DNA of 64,000 nt, taken from the NCBI GenBank assembly GCA_027579435.1, contig JANBPK010001038.1, positions 1 to 64,000 of the forward strand, read 5' to 3'. Position 1 is the stretch's first letter; every line of letters starts with the position of its first letter. The notes under the pieces are model-generated. The model saw nothing but the letters and a program-made list of their open reading frames with translations. It had not been told where the DNA came from and ran no database searches. The stretch comes from Candolleomyces eurysporus (Eukaryota; Basidiomycota; Agaricomycetes; Agaricales; Psathyrellaceae). The translations under genes were made by a program, and so were the position numbers. This document shows positions 35,734 through 49,518 of this stretch, piece by piece.

Positions 35734-37726
35734 TCATTTCAACCGAACGATAGCACGAAAATTTGGAACGTCCTCCTGCTGTCCATCCACCTCGATCTTC
35801 CGGATCGACGGACAGTGTTTCGACACAGCGTTCAGGAAGATGGATTTATGGTTCAACGAGAGCTGTTGTTCGAAAGGCCCGTTACCCTCACCGCGGGAGC
35901 CGCGACCACCCAGCGACACAGGAACTCCCGCCGACGCAAGCGTCTTCACCGAGAGTTCTCTAAGCTTCGTGAACGCTCCAAGCCACTTCGGTAGAGAGAA
36001 TATGACAGGCGGAGGGAGAACGTACACGTTCGCTTTGAACTCCAGCTTCGTCACACAAGACGAGACGAAGGAGACGGACGGGGGAGGAGGTGGTTCGCCA
36101 TTATCTGTCTGGGCTTGAGGCGCTGGTGTAGCTGGCGCGGAGGAGAAAGACGGAAACGCGCTNCCCCCACTGCTGCGCGCTCGGGGATGCCGCCGGCGCC
36201 GACGCCGCGCCATTGCTCGATCCAGCAGTCGGCGCGGACCCATTCGAAGCGCTGGAACACCCGCTAGGAGGGCCCACTACCCAATCTATCCCACTCGCCT
36301 CAAACGATATTGACAGCACGACTTCCGGTACTGAGCGCAACCGAAGACATATCGGCGCCAAATCGTGGTTAAGGGCATTCAGCGTGAACTGCGTCGCTCT
36401 CTTCGTGCGGTACCACACGCATACGGTTTGCAAGGTCGGGAAAGGACGGTGTGGGGAGGAAAGGAGTTCGACCAGGTAGTCGGGCGGGCCGGTTAAGGTG
36501 CGCAGCACTGGTAAGAAGGTTTTGCCTCCTACGTCCGAATGTTTGCTTGTCATTACATATCGTCTTGATGATAACGCCGAAAGTGAGGCTTGGGCTTTTG
36601 AATTGGAATCCGGTGGCGGAAGGTAGGATCCGAGATGCAGATGTCGGATGGTCGGATGACGAGCAAGGAATTGATACAGATCTTCCGTCTGAATCGCACA
36701 TAAGCCTATGGAGAGGTCGAGGAGATTTGGAGTCGAGAAACATGGGAGAAGGAGGGACCAGGTATGTGAACTGATTTGGTTGAGTTGGCCGAACGAAAGA
36801 GAAGTTAAAGAGGAGGAGGATAAATTAAGTGTCCCAATCGTCCAATTGATCAACGCCGGATGGAACAGGATCTCGGAATGGACTTGGAACTTTTCGAGTT
36901 TGGGTCTCTTCAACCCAAACAGCTTGGAAACACCCGCGACAGCCGCTTTGAGCAACCAATGCTGGCGTCCAACTCTATAAAGGGAATTGTGTCCGTAATA
37001 GTTTCGTATGATGGCTTCTTCCACGAGTTCGTTGCTTGTTGAGTAGCGGAAACTGACGAAATCGACAGTCAGGGAACGACACTTGGCTTTGAAGAGAAAT
37101 TCGTTCATAATGTGGACCCATCGATCGCCCGAATGTTGTATCGCCAACGTCAATCTATCATCCTCCAGTGACCTCGCCCCCGTGCCCGCAGAGAGGCGGT
37201 CTTCAGCTCGAGCCTTCTGACGCGAAAGGTCTCCCAGCTGGAGGTGGACATCGTCAACGTCCGCCACGTCCAACAGGCGACTAATCCTCGCTACAATACT
37301 CCCATCGTCATGATCTTGGTCTGGCTCTGCCTCCCAAGGACTCGGCAGCATGCTCCCAAAGTCGAAAGTCACCGCCAGACGGTTCAAACGAGGTCGGTAC
37401 AATGCGGAATGCAAGGCTTTGAGCACGTCTTCGCACATGACGTTGTCGAAAATAAATTCGCCACTGTTCGGGCCAGAGCCATACCGCGAGAGGTAGACTG
37501 GCAGCGCAAGGTGGTGGAAGTACCTGCAGCAGAATGCCACTCGATACAGGTCTTCGTCGGGGAGGTATTCGAATACGAGGAAGATGATTTCTGGTGGAAG
37601 GTCGTGGAGAACCTTGACTTGAGAAGATAGCCTTCCATCCTGGTCGTTAGAGGCAAGAGGGCCGTTCCTTGTAAGACGACTGGGGCGGTTGTGGGACGAG
37701 GTTCGAGTGGTCATCACCGTCTCCAC
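35734..37726 (-). CDS. F-box protein with leucine-rich body (unrelated to the tandem family)
   Basis: One exon. The F-box is classical: LHDLPPEIIFLVFEYLPDED, then LYRVAFCCRYFHHLALPVYL. Leucine-rich stretches follow (LVEEAIIRN, LTSLSFGQLNQI, LLDLSIGLCAIQ, IRHLHLGSYLP), then SPHRPFPTLQTVCVWYR and a serine/alanine-rich linker. An N at 36163 beside a C run adds one base; deleting it joins 541 residues to a further 120 ending CPSIRKIEVDG, and total length becomes 1992 nt (663 residues). The start at 37726 (METVMTTRTSSHN) could also be the second methionine. Probably an SCF substrate adaptor. It shares no family motif with the 140-nt-exon group. Confidence 0.75.
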
Positions 37727-38555
37727 GGAAGATGCACAGGCAACGTGTCATAAACGTTGCGAACGCTCTTTAGGTTCGTTATCTAACGGGCCCACCCGAA
37801 TTATCAGTATCTTATACTACCAACGACAAGCAACGCTTAGAACACACCTGTCGGGCCACGGTTATCCAGGTAATCGGCTGTCGTGAAGGATCTGTGGGGT
37901 GCCCCCTCCTTCGCCAGAGGCCTCATATAAGGTTTCGGTGGTGCAGTGAGGAAGCAAGGGCGTATCCACACTGCAATGAGTCAAGCGGTAGCAGCCCGAA
38001 CACGCGTTTTCGTGGAGGACAATGAAGAACGGCGACCTTCGACAGCCTTCACGGTTCGCTTGTGTGTACGCCTGTCATCCCCCGACATTTAGGGGAACAA
38101 ACTTGTGTCGTAATCGCCAAATAACCTTTAGACGGCCGAAATGGAGAAATCCTTTATAGGGCTTGCTGTGCATTCCCGCTGCTGGATGGGCGGACCCAGA
38201 GGGAAAGGGCGCTGCAGGGCTCTGGCTCTGATCAAAACGAGCTGTCCAAAGCTAAAGCTCCGACCGCCACCAATACCAACCCAATACAAATGTTTTCCCG
38301 GAGTTCTTCCAAAAGGTATCGCGGTCGTCAGAAACCAAGGTCAAGGCAATGAATAATTACAGGGCAGGACACAAAGGCTACGAAAGTAAGAAAGATGGCT
38401 CTGGTATGGATACACCACAAGAAAACATTATCTCCTGTAAAGATATTCGTTCGTGAATCGTGAAAGGGCCGACGCGTTGTAGATATACAGGGCCTCGCTC
38501 GTAACTGCAAATCTAAGTATGGAACAGCATGCCAACGCTCAGCAAGTAGGCGCGC
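37727..38555. other. spacer between divergent promoter side and Rab gene 3' end
   Basis: No supported gene. 38141-38356 is open on the plus strand but shows no motif. The stretch should hold the promoter of the F-box/LRR gene and the 3' UTR of the Rab gene. Confidence 0.4.
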
Positions 38556-39659
<1,104 letters not shown>

Positions 39660-40677
39660 TATCGAATACGAAGGGACTTGGTTGTTTAAGGGTCGTCAAT
39701 AGAGGGTTTGGACAAGGAGGACGAGGAGCTTGCTGGTGGAGGACAAGATGGGTGGTGAGTCCGGTTGCGGGCAAGCGGAGCTCGAATTCAGGTTTCGCTT
39801 GAAACTCGACTGATCCAATGATTTTGATCTTGTTCTCCTTGCTTGATAACGCTCGCACCGCTTCAAAGATGCCTGTCTATGGCGAGAGAGTGGGGCTTTC
39901 TGCCGATGAGCCAGCGTCAGACACTCTAGGCGGTCTTCACGGAAGCTGACGGTGTTTCAGAGCCAGCAGACAAGAAATTCTAACGAACACATGGGAATAT
40001 TTAGATATTCCTGGAATGGGGCGCTTTCCTGGCTGGAAATCCTCCAACGGCGTTGTATGAGCTTCCCAATGGACGTGGAAATCAGCCTTTCCTCGGGCAA
40101 TTTTTGGCGCAGTGTGAGCCTGCAACATTGCCACCGTAAGCCCGTGCCATGGCAGCCTCGAATTCTATGAAATCTTATCAATTTGTTCGCAGCAGGAATG
40201 ATAGGTACAGAATCCGGATTGTGCATTGGAAAACTGCATCATCTATTGGTCGAAATTGTGATGGCCCACTGGCGAATGCCTGCTTCTAGTTTGCCGCTCT
40301 CTCTGTGGCAGCAGGTGCACATCTGAGGCCCATCGAAACCATTTTTCCAGGCTTCCTTCAATGCCCACCCGTTAGGGCTTATCGAATAACCATTGAAGGC
40401 TTCCGAACCTTCTCTCTTCCGAGTCCAGAGCAACCGATCTCAGCGCTACCGTCATCATGCTCCTGTCGTCATGGACTCTCGCTTAGCCCTCTGAATGGGC
40501 GTGCCAAGCCTTCAACTTGATGATGACGGGCAGCAAGCGACCGCGAAAAAGCCACCTTAACTTTCCTTCGCTCAAACGATTTGCTTCTCATCTACTATTC
40601 ATTCCTTTACACTCACCCACAGTCGTTCATTTTAATTCTCCTCGTCTTTATCGCATAGAAGAGGCAAAGCGACCACC
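39660..40677. other. spacer, promoters of Rab and PL14-A
   Basis: Divergent genes face away from each other across 1 kb. A pyrimidine-rich tract (CTTTCCTTCGCTC...) lies about 120 bp upstream of the PL14-A start, as is common before fungal transcription starts. No gene is supported. Confidence 0.45.
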
Positions 40678-42120
40678 ATGGCCTTTGTCTCGCGTCGGTT
40701 TGCCCTCCTGTTCTTGCAGATAGCGCTTTTCATTGCGTATTGCGATGCGTCGATTTCCCATTCCCCTAGGCGTCATCAAGTGCATATCCAACACCGTCGT
40801 TCGACCTGTCCCAAGAGGAATCACTTCAAGAAATTAGCTGAAGCCCAAGGTCTTGCTCAGCCAGCACAAACAACGGGCAACTCCACCGTCGAGGCCAGCG
40901 CATCATCATCCGGGATTCCCGAGGCGACATCATCATCATCGTCTTCGTCTTCGTCCCCACCCTCCTCTTCAGCTGCTGCAAGTTCAACCGGCAGCTCTTC
41001 CCCTGCCCCATCCTCATCGTCCACATCCGCTCGTCCTGCACCCACCTCTTCCGGCTCCCGATGCTCTGGCCTCTTCCCAGTCGGAGGGTATAGCAAATCA
41101 TGGACGACCTGTCCCGACGTTGAGAATTCGCTCCCTTTGGACGACGGGACTCTCAATCCTACTAAAGTCCTCCGATCGGTGCCCCACTCATACGAACCCG
41201 CTCCCGATGGGAGGATGTCCATGATGGCTTCGTTTCCTCAGGGCTCTTATACGTTTAAGAACCAGCCTCAAGGAGGGTTCTCGTTCTATGCCCCCGGACC
41301 CCCGCAAGTTGATTTGACGGAGGCGAAGGAGGCGACGTTCGGGTATAGTGTTTATTTCCCGGATGGGTTTGCGTTTAATAAAGGGGGGAAGTTGCCTGGA
41401 TTTTGTGAGTGGTTTCCTCTCTGTACGCATCAGTGTTATTTCCGACCATCTAACCCCGCGATCTTTTTCTTTCTTTCTTTCTTCCGTCCTTCCTTGGATG
41501 ATGGGTGATATGATATATATGTAGATGGCGGAAACAGTGACGATGAATCAACCAATTGCTCCGGTGGACGACGCGACACCGCGTGCTTCTCCGCTCGTCT
41601 GATGTGGCGAACAGATGGGGACGGGGAGATGTACACCTACCTACCCCCAGGCTTCGACTCCAACAACAAAGTCTGCGACATCCCACCGTACTCCGAATGT
41701 AACCCCACCTATGGTGCTTCCATTGCTAGGGGGTCGTTCAGGTTCGCTACAGGTGCATGGACGACGGTTGCCGAGCGCGTCAAGTTGAACGATCCTGGGC
41801 AGAGTAATGGGGAGTTGCAGTTGTGGGTTAATGGGAGGAGTGTGATTGACATCAACGGTCTGGTTTTGAGGGACAGTGACGCCGGGAAGCTTAGAGGAAT
41901 TCAGTTCCAAACTTTCTTTGGTGGTGAGTGTTTGTTCACCTCTCTTTCATCTGTCTATCCAACACCTGCCTACTTTGTGCCCACAATTTCTGAAACTGTT
42001 CCGAACACTCACTGATTTTATCTCGAACTTCTTCCAGGATCCACGTCTGATTGGGCGAGCCCGAAGGACCAAGAAGTCTACTTCTCCGACCCGTCGGTCG
42101 CAATTCTCGATACCTTTTAA
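40678..42120 (+). CDS. polysaccharide lyase family 14-like secreted protein A
   Basis: Exons 40678-41404, 41525-41923 and 42038-42120 total 1209 nt (402 residues). A hydrophobic leader (FALLFLQIALFIAYCDAS) suggests secretion. A serine/proline-rich linker of about 70 residues follows, then the lyase-like domain: SWTTCPDVENSLPLDDGTL, TKVLRSVPHSY, FPQGSYTFKNQPQGGFSFY, a KGGKLPGFYGG site across the first intron, CFSARLMWR, TVAERVKLND and ELQLWVNGRSVIDINGLVLR. Polysaccharide lyase 14 enzymes cleave uronic-acid polymers by beta-elimination; fungal members are mostly untested. Exons 2 and 3 have the same lengths (399 and 83 nt) as in paralogue B 1.6 kb downstream. Confidence 0.85.
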
Positions 42121-43700
42121 AAACTGTTTTCGCTCCGAATGCGTTTGGAAGCCGAGCTTGCTCACTCATATACCCCAACCTGACACGCTGGTTCACATTG
42201 CATCGCCCCCCTNGGAGGAAGGACATAGGTCCGGGACCACCACTTCGTAATAGATTTCGTTGAGGTATTGATTACCCACTCTCCTTTACTGCCTATTCTT
42301 TCCACGAATATATTTCGTCTAATGCTTGCGCTATGTACCCGTTTTCGGCCTTCTTGCCCGTCGACGGCTTCTAGGGGTCGCCGGGCTCGGTAGGCACGCT
42401 ATTCGTTGAAGAAGTCTACATTCGCTGGTCAGGAAGAACCTGCGTTAATCAACAGATAGTTATATTAAGCATTAACCGGGCTTCCTTCCTCGAGTCGGAC
42501 TTAAACAAACCCCTGCATGGAACGGGTCAAACAACCTCTAGATCGGTTTCCATGATAATCTGTCATTCAAAACTCTATATCTGTCTTCAACATAACGACG
42601 AGAAATATAATTGCCTGGCTGGGCTTGGCCGACTCCCAAGGTCTCGTCAACAAGGCAGGTCCAGGCGAGAGAGAGAAGATCGAACACTTTTTGTTCTTCC
42701 TTCGGGCATGTTTGTGCCATCGGTGGCGGAAGCAAACAGAACAGTGTCCGTGGCTGTGTCTTTGTACACGGCTATCAAGCTTGTTTGTCAGCCCGGCATT
42801 GTTTTCCTCCTCCACCTCGCTTGAGACCATTGGTCGATAAGTAAAAGGTCTCTCGTACTCTCTGACGCGTCCATTGTTCCACGTTCATGGAGCGTGGACT
42901 CCAAAACCACATTGTACGGAATAACAGCAGGAGAAAGCTCATCGGTCGTGGTCGCCGACAATCCCGCGTTTGCTGCGCCTTGCAAGTATACAGAGCTTCG
43001 AAACTCCACGTAGTGCCCATTTACCAGATCATGAGATTATTAGGTTTTTCCGTTGTGCGGAGGAGAGTGGCCGTTCGTTCGACATGAGGCGATTGGTCTT
43101 CAGTGAGATGTAAGCCCCCCCCTCTTCGATGTGCTGTGCTAGATTTCGTTGCGATGATGTTAATGTCAAATGTTTCATCATGGTTTAAGGCGCCCATCAC
43201 GATGCGATATATCTTGGCGATCTTCGTGGATATCGTGTTTCGACCGTGCTCTCCAGGTCGAAGCAAACACGACCATCGGGCCAGTGTCCTCGATGTTTGC
43301 TTGTTGGTGACTGCAGGCAGCTGCGACGACCAATGAAAAATTCAATTGTCTCGGCCATCAGTTTGCATGGCAGAATGTNAAAAAATGTTTTGCCAAGACA
43401 AGCAACGCCTGCCGTACGGACGGGTCCCTGGGATTCTTGTCAATTTCGCCAATCAAAAAGTGGGACCTCGACGTTTAAGGGCGCGACGGTTCGAATTCTT
43501 CCTTTCTTCAACGCTTCTGCGTCTCCCCCTTTCTCCGACCCAGTCCCTCTTTTCAGTGTCGTGTTTCCCCAGCTTGGTTCTGCGGTGTCTTTCATTTGCT
43601 TGTTCAGATCTCATATACACACCGCTAGTCTATCGTTTTTGCTTTTCCCCCCAGCCTCTCCTTAAAGCAGACCTCGCAAGGAAAACCTTTCACGTACACC
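42121..43700. other. spacer between the PL14 paralogues
   Basis: No supported gene in about 1.6 kb. Ns at 42213 and 43379 adjoin C and A runs. Pyrimidine-rich blocks from 43498 (CTTCCTTTCTTCAACGC) to the ATG probably mark the PL14-B core promoter. Confidence 0.45.
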
Positions 43701-45068
43701 ATGTTCATGTCGAAGTTTGTCCTCTACATCCTCGCGGCTCTCATTGCGACAGTCGCTGCTGCCCCCGTCCGTCACCGAAGGGGTACCACCTGCCGCAAGC
43801 CCGTTACCACTGTCGTCTTGGATGTACCCACCGGGACCACTCTCGCTGCTACCGTCCCCACGAACACCCCTGCTAATGACGACGCCCCCCTCCACCAGAA
43901 CTTCCTCCTCTGGCCCTGCCGCTGCTGCCCCCACGAACAGCAGGCCTGCCGGCACTACCACCCGTGCCGCAGACGACGACGAGTCGACTTCCACTCGTGC
44001 CGCAGGCTCCTCCACCCGTGCTGCCTCAACTTCCAGCGCTGCGCCTCCCGCATCCACCGGAGGCGCCATCGGAGGTCTTTTGAGGAACCTCTTCCCCGCA
44101 GGCTCCGGCAACTCCTGGACCACCTCTCCCTCCGCCGATAATGCTCTGCCCCTCTCGGACGGCACCTTCAGGCCCACCAATGTCCTCAGGAGTGTTCCCC
44201 ACCGATACACCAACGCTCCCGACGGCAAGCGCGCCATCCAAGCTCACTACCCCAGGGGCTCGTACACCTTCGGACACAACCCCCAAGGTGGATTCTCCTT
44301 CTACGCTCCCGGACCCCTGAACTTGGAGAATGCCAAGGAGGCGACCTTCGCTTACTCCGTCTTCTTCCCTGAGGGCTTCGACTTCCAGCTCGGTGGAAAG
44401 CTCCCCGGTCTCTGTACGTGTTTTATTTTCGTAATTCTTACCCTGACACGGCGTTAAATGTCCTTTTTTTCAGATGGTGGTAACAGCGACGCACAGGCTG
44501 TTGGATGCTCTGGTGGCCGACGTGATGATGGATGCTTCTCTGCCCGTCTCATGTGGCGAGGCCAAGGTCGTGGCGAATTCTACACCTACTTCCCTCCCAG
44601 CGCCGCCGCCAACCAGAAGCTCTGCAACGTCGCCCCCTCGTCCCACTGCAACCCCACCTACGGTGCTTCCGTCGGAACTGGATCCTTCACCTTCCCCACT
44701 GGTCGCTGGACCACTGTCGCCGAGCGTGTCAAGCTCAACGATGCCGGCCAGTCCAACGGTGAAATCGAGTTGTTCGTCAACGGCAGGAGCGTCATCAACG
44801 TCAGCGGTCTTGTTCTCAGGACCTCCAACGCTGGCAAGTTCCGTGGAATGCAGATGCAGACTTTCTTCGGTGGTACGTCTATTTCGCTTTGTTGAACAAC
44901 TGTATTGATCTATAACTGACTGATCTATTTCTGCTTTCCCCGCCACTCTCGTAATGTTTGTTTAAACATAACGCACGTCATCTAGGTTCCAAGCCCGAGT
45001 TCGCCAGCCCCAAGGACCAGGATGTCTACTTCTCCGACTTCTCCGTCGCCATCACTGAGGGTTTCTAA
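43701..45068 (+). CDS. polysaccharide lyase family 14-like secreted protein B (one +1 frame break)
   Basis: Exons 43701-44413, 44474-44872 and 44986-45068. The leader MFMSKFVLYILAALIATVAA is in one frame and the lyase domain in the next (SWTTSPSADNALPLSDGTF, NVLRSVPHRYTN, GGKLPGLYGG, DGCFSARLMWRGQG, TVAERVKLNDAGQSNGEIEL). Total exon length is 1195 nt, one more than a multiple of three. The likely site is the C6 run at 43885-43890; with five Cs the linker reads straight into STRTSSSGPAAAAP. This is either a sequence error or a recent frameshift. Codons are strongly C-biased at third positions, much more than in paralogue A, which suggests high expression and argues for a functional gene. A serine/threonine-rich linker joins leader and domain. 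Confidence 0.8.
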
Positions 45069-45891
45069 AAGCAAACCGCTCACGTTCTAACGATATGACC
45101 TCACACACACACATTCCGTTCCCCCTGGAACCGACCTCACGCACGATACTCAACCCCGTCGAAGAAACCCGTTGACGCGCCTTACAGTCATTTCTTCGCT
45201 ACACGTCAACTTGGCTGGACACATCGCAGCCTCCTTGCTTATATCTATCTATCTGCTAGATTTGCTTTTCTAGACTTGCTATGCTGCTGGACAGCCTGGG
45301 TACATAGCTATCAGTCTCACCTTCATCTTACTTCTCTTTTGCCTCCCTCCTACCGACCCTCTTGTGCGAGCCACAGGAACGGTTGGGATGGACGGGTGGA
45401 CGACCTCTGGTTCAAGTCATCGACGTCATCATCATTTCATCCCTCCTCATTCGAGCTAGTTCTCAATGAGGTCGGTTGGGTGACTGACTGACTGGCTTGG
45501 CCTATCATTGACCTCGATGGTCATGATATCAGGGGGTCGCGGGACTGTTCACCTTTATATAGTTGTTGGTAGGATATGATAGAGCTGGACAGTAGCTTCC
45601 TAGGTCTAGATGGCCTTTCTTGCTACTTTTATCTTTCTATCCCTCTTTTTCTTCTCTCTTTTTTTTGTCAGTGCGCTTGCGTGCTGACTATGCTTGTTGT
45701 GTGTTTATCTACCCTGTATGTTGCTTGATCTATATAGATTATGGTCATGACTCTCGATATCTGACATCGAACGCTGAACGACTGAACGGAAGACACTCCG
45801 ACCTGGGAAAGAATAATCTGCCAGGCTGCAGGGACTCGGGAGCAGCCGCGCGCCGCGCCTTTGATCTGCGGCTCTGCCTTCTCCACTGACC
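45069..45891. other. spacer, PL14-B 3' flank and methyltransferase promoter
   Basis: A pyrimidine-rich stretch (45620-45670) and no coding signal. Confidence 0.4.
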
Positions 45892-46869
45892 ATGACTGAA
45901 TTGGATACCGCGTCGATGTTCACTTCATCGAACAGAGACCACTTCAACCAGCTGGCAAAATCCTACCAGGCACCTCGCTCCTCTATGGAGCTCGCGAAAC
46001 GGTGAGCTTTCTCATTTCACACACCGGCAACCCGAGCGTGCTGAACGATCGCTTAGGGCAGCAAATGCAATTTTGCGGCACTATGACTTCGACGAAGAGT
46101 CTACTGAAGTAATGGACTTTGCCTGCGGTTCAGGTTCGCCGTACCGTACTCTCTGAAGTTTCGGGCAGGAATTGAACCAACTCAATGTTGAATGAACGTT
46201 TGGTTCCCTCGGACCTTCCACCGTGCTCATCTCGTTGTACCTATTGCGGCGCTAGGAAGGCCTACTCTCCCAGCAGCTCGCGCCCTATGCGAAATCGATC
46301 GTTGGGGTGGACATCTCACAGGGGATGGTCGATTTGTACAACGCCAGTGTGGTCAACCAGGGACTTTCGCCTGAAGAGCTGAGGGCGGTGTGCGTTGATA
46401 TTTTGTCGGAAGGTGTCCGAGAGGACGACCCGTTTGGGAGTCAGAAGTTCGATCTGGTTGTGGTGAGTGTTTTCTTCTGTCCTTCTCCTATCTTAGTTGT
46501 ATCCTACGAGTAACTTAAGGATTGCCCGTTCAGTGCGCATCGGCGTACCACCACTTCGAATCCATCGACGACGTCACAAGGAAGCTTGTCTCGTACCTCA
46601 AGGAGGATGGGGGTACTCTTATGGTCGTCGACCTCATCTACTCAGAAAGCCTCGTCAATTGTCTGGACGAAGTCTTTCCAGAGCACGAGGATGGCATTGT
46701 TGCCCATCGGGGCGGGTTCAAGCCCGAGGCCATCATCAATGCTTTTGGAAATGCTGGATTGGCGGACGTCGAGTTCCAGCCTGCAATCAACGTCAAGAAG
46801 AAAGGGCATAGTTTGCAATTGTTTCTTGCGAAGGGACGGCGTACTAGAAAGGACATTGTTCAGAGTTAG
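45892..46869 (+). CDS. class I SAM-dependent methyltransferase A
   Basis: Exons 45892-46001, 46057-46133, 46260-46462 and 46534-46869, about 241 residues. The glycine-rich SAM-binding motif is MDFACGSGLLSQQL, the acidic loop is VGVDISQGMVDLYN, and motif IV is DLVVCASAYHHFESIDDV, followed by LVSYLKEDGGTLMVVDLIY. This is a Rossmann-fold small-molecule methyltransferase of the type seen in fungal secondary metabolism and in housekeeping; the acceptor is unknown. Intron 2 uses an unusual donor (GTTCGC). Intron positions match those of methyltransferase B at 62.3-63.3 kb, so the two are paralogues, though they lie 16 kb apart and in opposite orientation. Confidence 0.8.
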
Positions 46870-47747
46870 GAAGTTCATTCGTTGGGACTGTTTCCAATTT
46901 CATGGTTTGCTTGTGTATAGGATTTTCGAAGGGATAAAGAGAGTCGTAGTGTGTACGACGGACAGTCGGTACCTCGACAAAAAAACCACTCTACAGCCCG
47001 AAACGGAAGAGTGTTATCTCTATTCCTGCAGTTACAGCTGCAATCAGGGCAAATCTTCGCCTCCGACTTGCCCATTCAACAACAGCTGTGCCCACATGTT
47101 TGCTGGGGCTTATGCCCTGATTTTAGACAATCCCAATGTTGACCTCGTGTCTCCGTAAGTGCAATTTCGGAATGGCACGATTGTGACAGCTGACACCTTA
47201 TCTCCAAGCCTTCCTCCGCTAGTATCGCAAACAAACGAAAAGCCTTGACTGTGTTAGGACTGACCGTCGAGTGCTGTCCAATTAACCTGTTTCCGCTCCG
47301 GAAAACTCCTTCTCTAAATCGGATTGTGAAAACTGTGACCAATCAGAATTCCAGAACTCTCTAAGCTCAGTACTTTGGCTCTCGTTGAGCGTTAGGAGTA
47401 GGTCCATCTACAGCATCTCTGTCGACCAACGAGAGGCACCCTGGAGGGGAAGAGGCTGTGTCCTTCTCGATTCGCTTTGCAGTTCAATTTAACATCCCTA
47501 GGAACTGGGAAAAAAGTTTAATGGCGGGTGCGGGCGTAGAGGTGACGTAAGTCAGGCTTCGTTTATAGCTTTACTGACAGCTTGTTTACATGGTCTAGGT
47601 GCTCATCCTACCTTATGTGGCGTTTTCTGCGTAGTCGGTCTCCCACTGCTATTCGCCACATCAGTCGGAGGCTGGGAAGCTATAAAGGTGAATGAGCAAG
47701 CTGGGTGGGCCATGCAGATCGTTCTGCTCTGCGTTCACCCGGTCTTG
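46870..47747. other. spacer
   Basis: A hydrophobic frame just before the DUF6533 start (about 47600-47747, GVFCVVGLPLLFATSVGG) is open and in frame with it but has no family counterpart. I treat it as 5' flank. Nothing else is seen. Confidence 0.35.
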
Positions 47748-49518
47748 ATGAATCTCTCCTCTTCCGTTGTCATTTCAGAATCTATTCGTCGGTTTCAGAT
47801 AACTAAGGTGAGTAGACTGAATTGGACTGGAATCTTGTTCGTTCGACATTGCTGATGTCCTTTCCCAGTACTCCAATGGTAAGCGCAGGGATTAAGAGAT
47901 CGATGATAATGGACCTCGAATTGCTGACCATTTGGCGTGGCTATCAGTTGCATCCTTCGCATATCTTCTTGTCGATTACTTTCAGACGTTGGAGTTGGAG
48001 GTATGTCGTCAAGACCTCTTTCTTCATCCTGTTTCCGATCCGAATCGGCGTATTCGTTGATCCTTTAATTATCTTTCACCAGGTCAAGCACATATGGGGC
48101 GGACAATTTGGCCCGGTGACGACGTTATTCATAGCGACACGATATCTCGGATTCTTTAGTATTCCACTACTCCTCGTTTGTAAGTCTCTTATCCTGCGTC
48201 TTATCTTTTCATTGGAGCCATAGCTGAATAGGAAACGGTTCGGGTGCACCCACACAGATCTGCTCGGTTCCGAATTGGATCCAAAGGTGGGCATAGAATC
48301 ATGATTACTTGTTGAACACCCACATCTTCGGTCTTCTTTCCTTCCTTCGCGGTGCCTTCCTAGCTGACTTCGGTGCTTAGAGCTGTACGTTGGTGTATGG
48401 TTCGAGTTTATGTGGGTCCACTTTCTCCGGGAGACCTTCGCCTCAAGCTGACGNTTTTTGGTGATTTTTGCCGTCAAGTTCTCATAGGGATTAGTACCGC
48501 ATGCGCCGACGCTATTATGTTTGTGCGGATATACGCCCTGGCAAATAGGTGCAAAGCCATGGCCATCTATCTTCCTGCGCACTATGCGGTACGTCTCCGA
48601 TTCTCGTTTAAGCGCGAGTGAGCGGAGTTGTACTGACCGGTTGGCTCGATTTCAGCTTGTTTACGGCACGTGCTTTCTTATATTCATCTACGACCTCATG
48701 AAGACTACATGTCAGTGTGCTTTTCAAGTACTCTTCGTTTCTGGTTCTCGCTATCTACTACGTGCGACTGGGACTGACCGTTAATCGCAGTTGTACCATC
48801 ACCATATCCAGAGGATATACCCTGCATGATCGAAAGTAGAAACATTAGAAGGATTATGATGCCAGGTATAATGATGCTAATTAACCTCGTCGGTGAGTGT
48901 CCCTGGCTTCGCTCATGTCGTGTCACAAGTCGGTTTTGCTGATACTTTACAAGCTGGCTGCATCCTCAGTATGTGGTACAGCCATCGTTACTACCGGTAC
49001 TCGGACAGTCGTCTCATGGAAATATTCTACCTTGATGGAACTTTCTACTTCTTCATGATGGGAGGTGGGTCATGAATTTTCACGCAACTTGGACATTTGC
49101 ATTGTAGACGTCCGGCTGATTAGAGCTGTATTGGCAGGTATCACCTCTGCGTGCATTGCGATGATCGTCTCAGGACCGGTACGTCCTCGACGGTGCTGAA
49201 TCTATCAGTCTCCCGCTAACTGGGCGCTCTTTACTCTTGCTCAGAAAGAATACCAGTTTCTTTTAATCGGGTAACCATTCTTCACCGCTGACAGCTGCAC
49301 CGCAACTCTGACACCCAACATCTGCTCTCAGCTTTCATCAGGCGGCTCATTCGACCCTCACAAGCAGGATAATGCTTAGGATGCGTGAAATTGGTTTTCG
49401 GGACTCAACGGCTTGCGACTTCAATGTTAGCACGTTCATGTGCGCTCCGATGCCTCGATTTGACAGGACTTTGGGTAGTCAGGATGAGGAGGTTCGTGCA
49501 GGGCCTCAAGGTGGCTGA
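47748..49518 (+). CDS. DUF6533-type seven-helix membrane protein C
   Basis: A gene of many exons. Exon 1 is 47748-47807 (MNLSSSVVISESIRRFQITK) and exon 2 only 10 nt (47869-47878, giving Y-S-N). Exon 3 is 47948-48000 (VASFAYLLVDYFQTLELE), exon 4 is 48083-48179 (VKHIWGGQFGPVTTLFIAT then RYLGFF), and exon 5 is 48258-48286. Later blocks read TACADAIMFVRIYALANRC, LSMWYSHRYYRYSDSRLM, EIFYLDGTFYFFMM (the hallmark region) and HSTLTSRIMLRMREI, with stop at 49518. The N at 48454 obscures the exon near LKLTxFG. The order matches DUF6533 proteins A and B on the other strand, but the sequence is more diverged. Probably a membrane protein of unknown role. Some splice sites remain uncertain. Confidence 0.6.

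Noticed and set aside
40853..41224. 123-codon frame rich in His and Pro inside PL14-A
   Set aside because: Shadow of the serine-rich linker in another frame.
43662..44237. 191-codon minus-strand frame opposite PL14-B
   Set aside because: Long only because the C-biased coding strand has few stops in antisense; the plus strand has the leader, domain and introns.
47600..47747. Hydrophobic extension upstream of DUF6533 protein C
   Set aside because: The frame is open, but the family start is reproduced at 47748 in the same relation as in copy B; no counterpart upstream.
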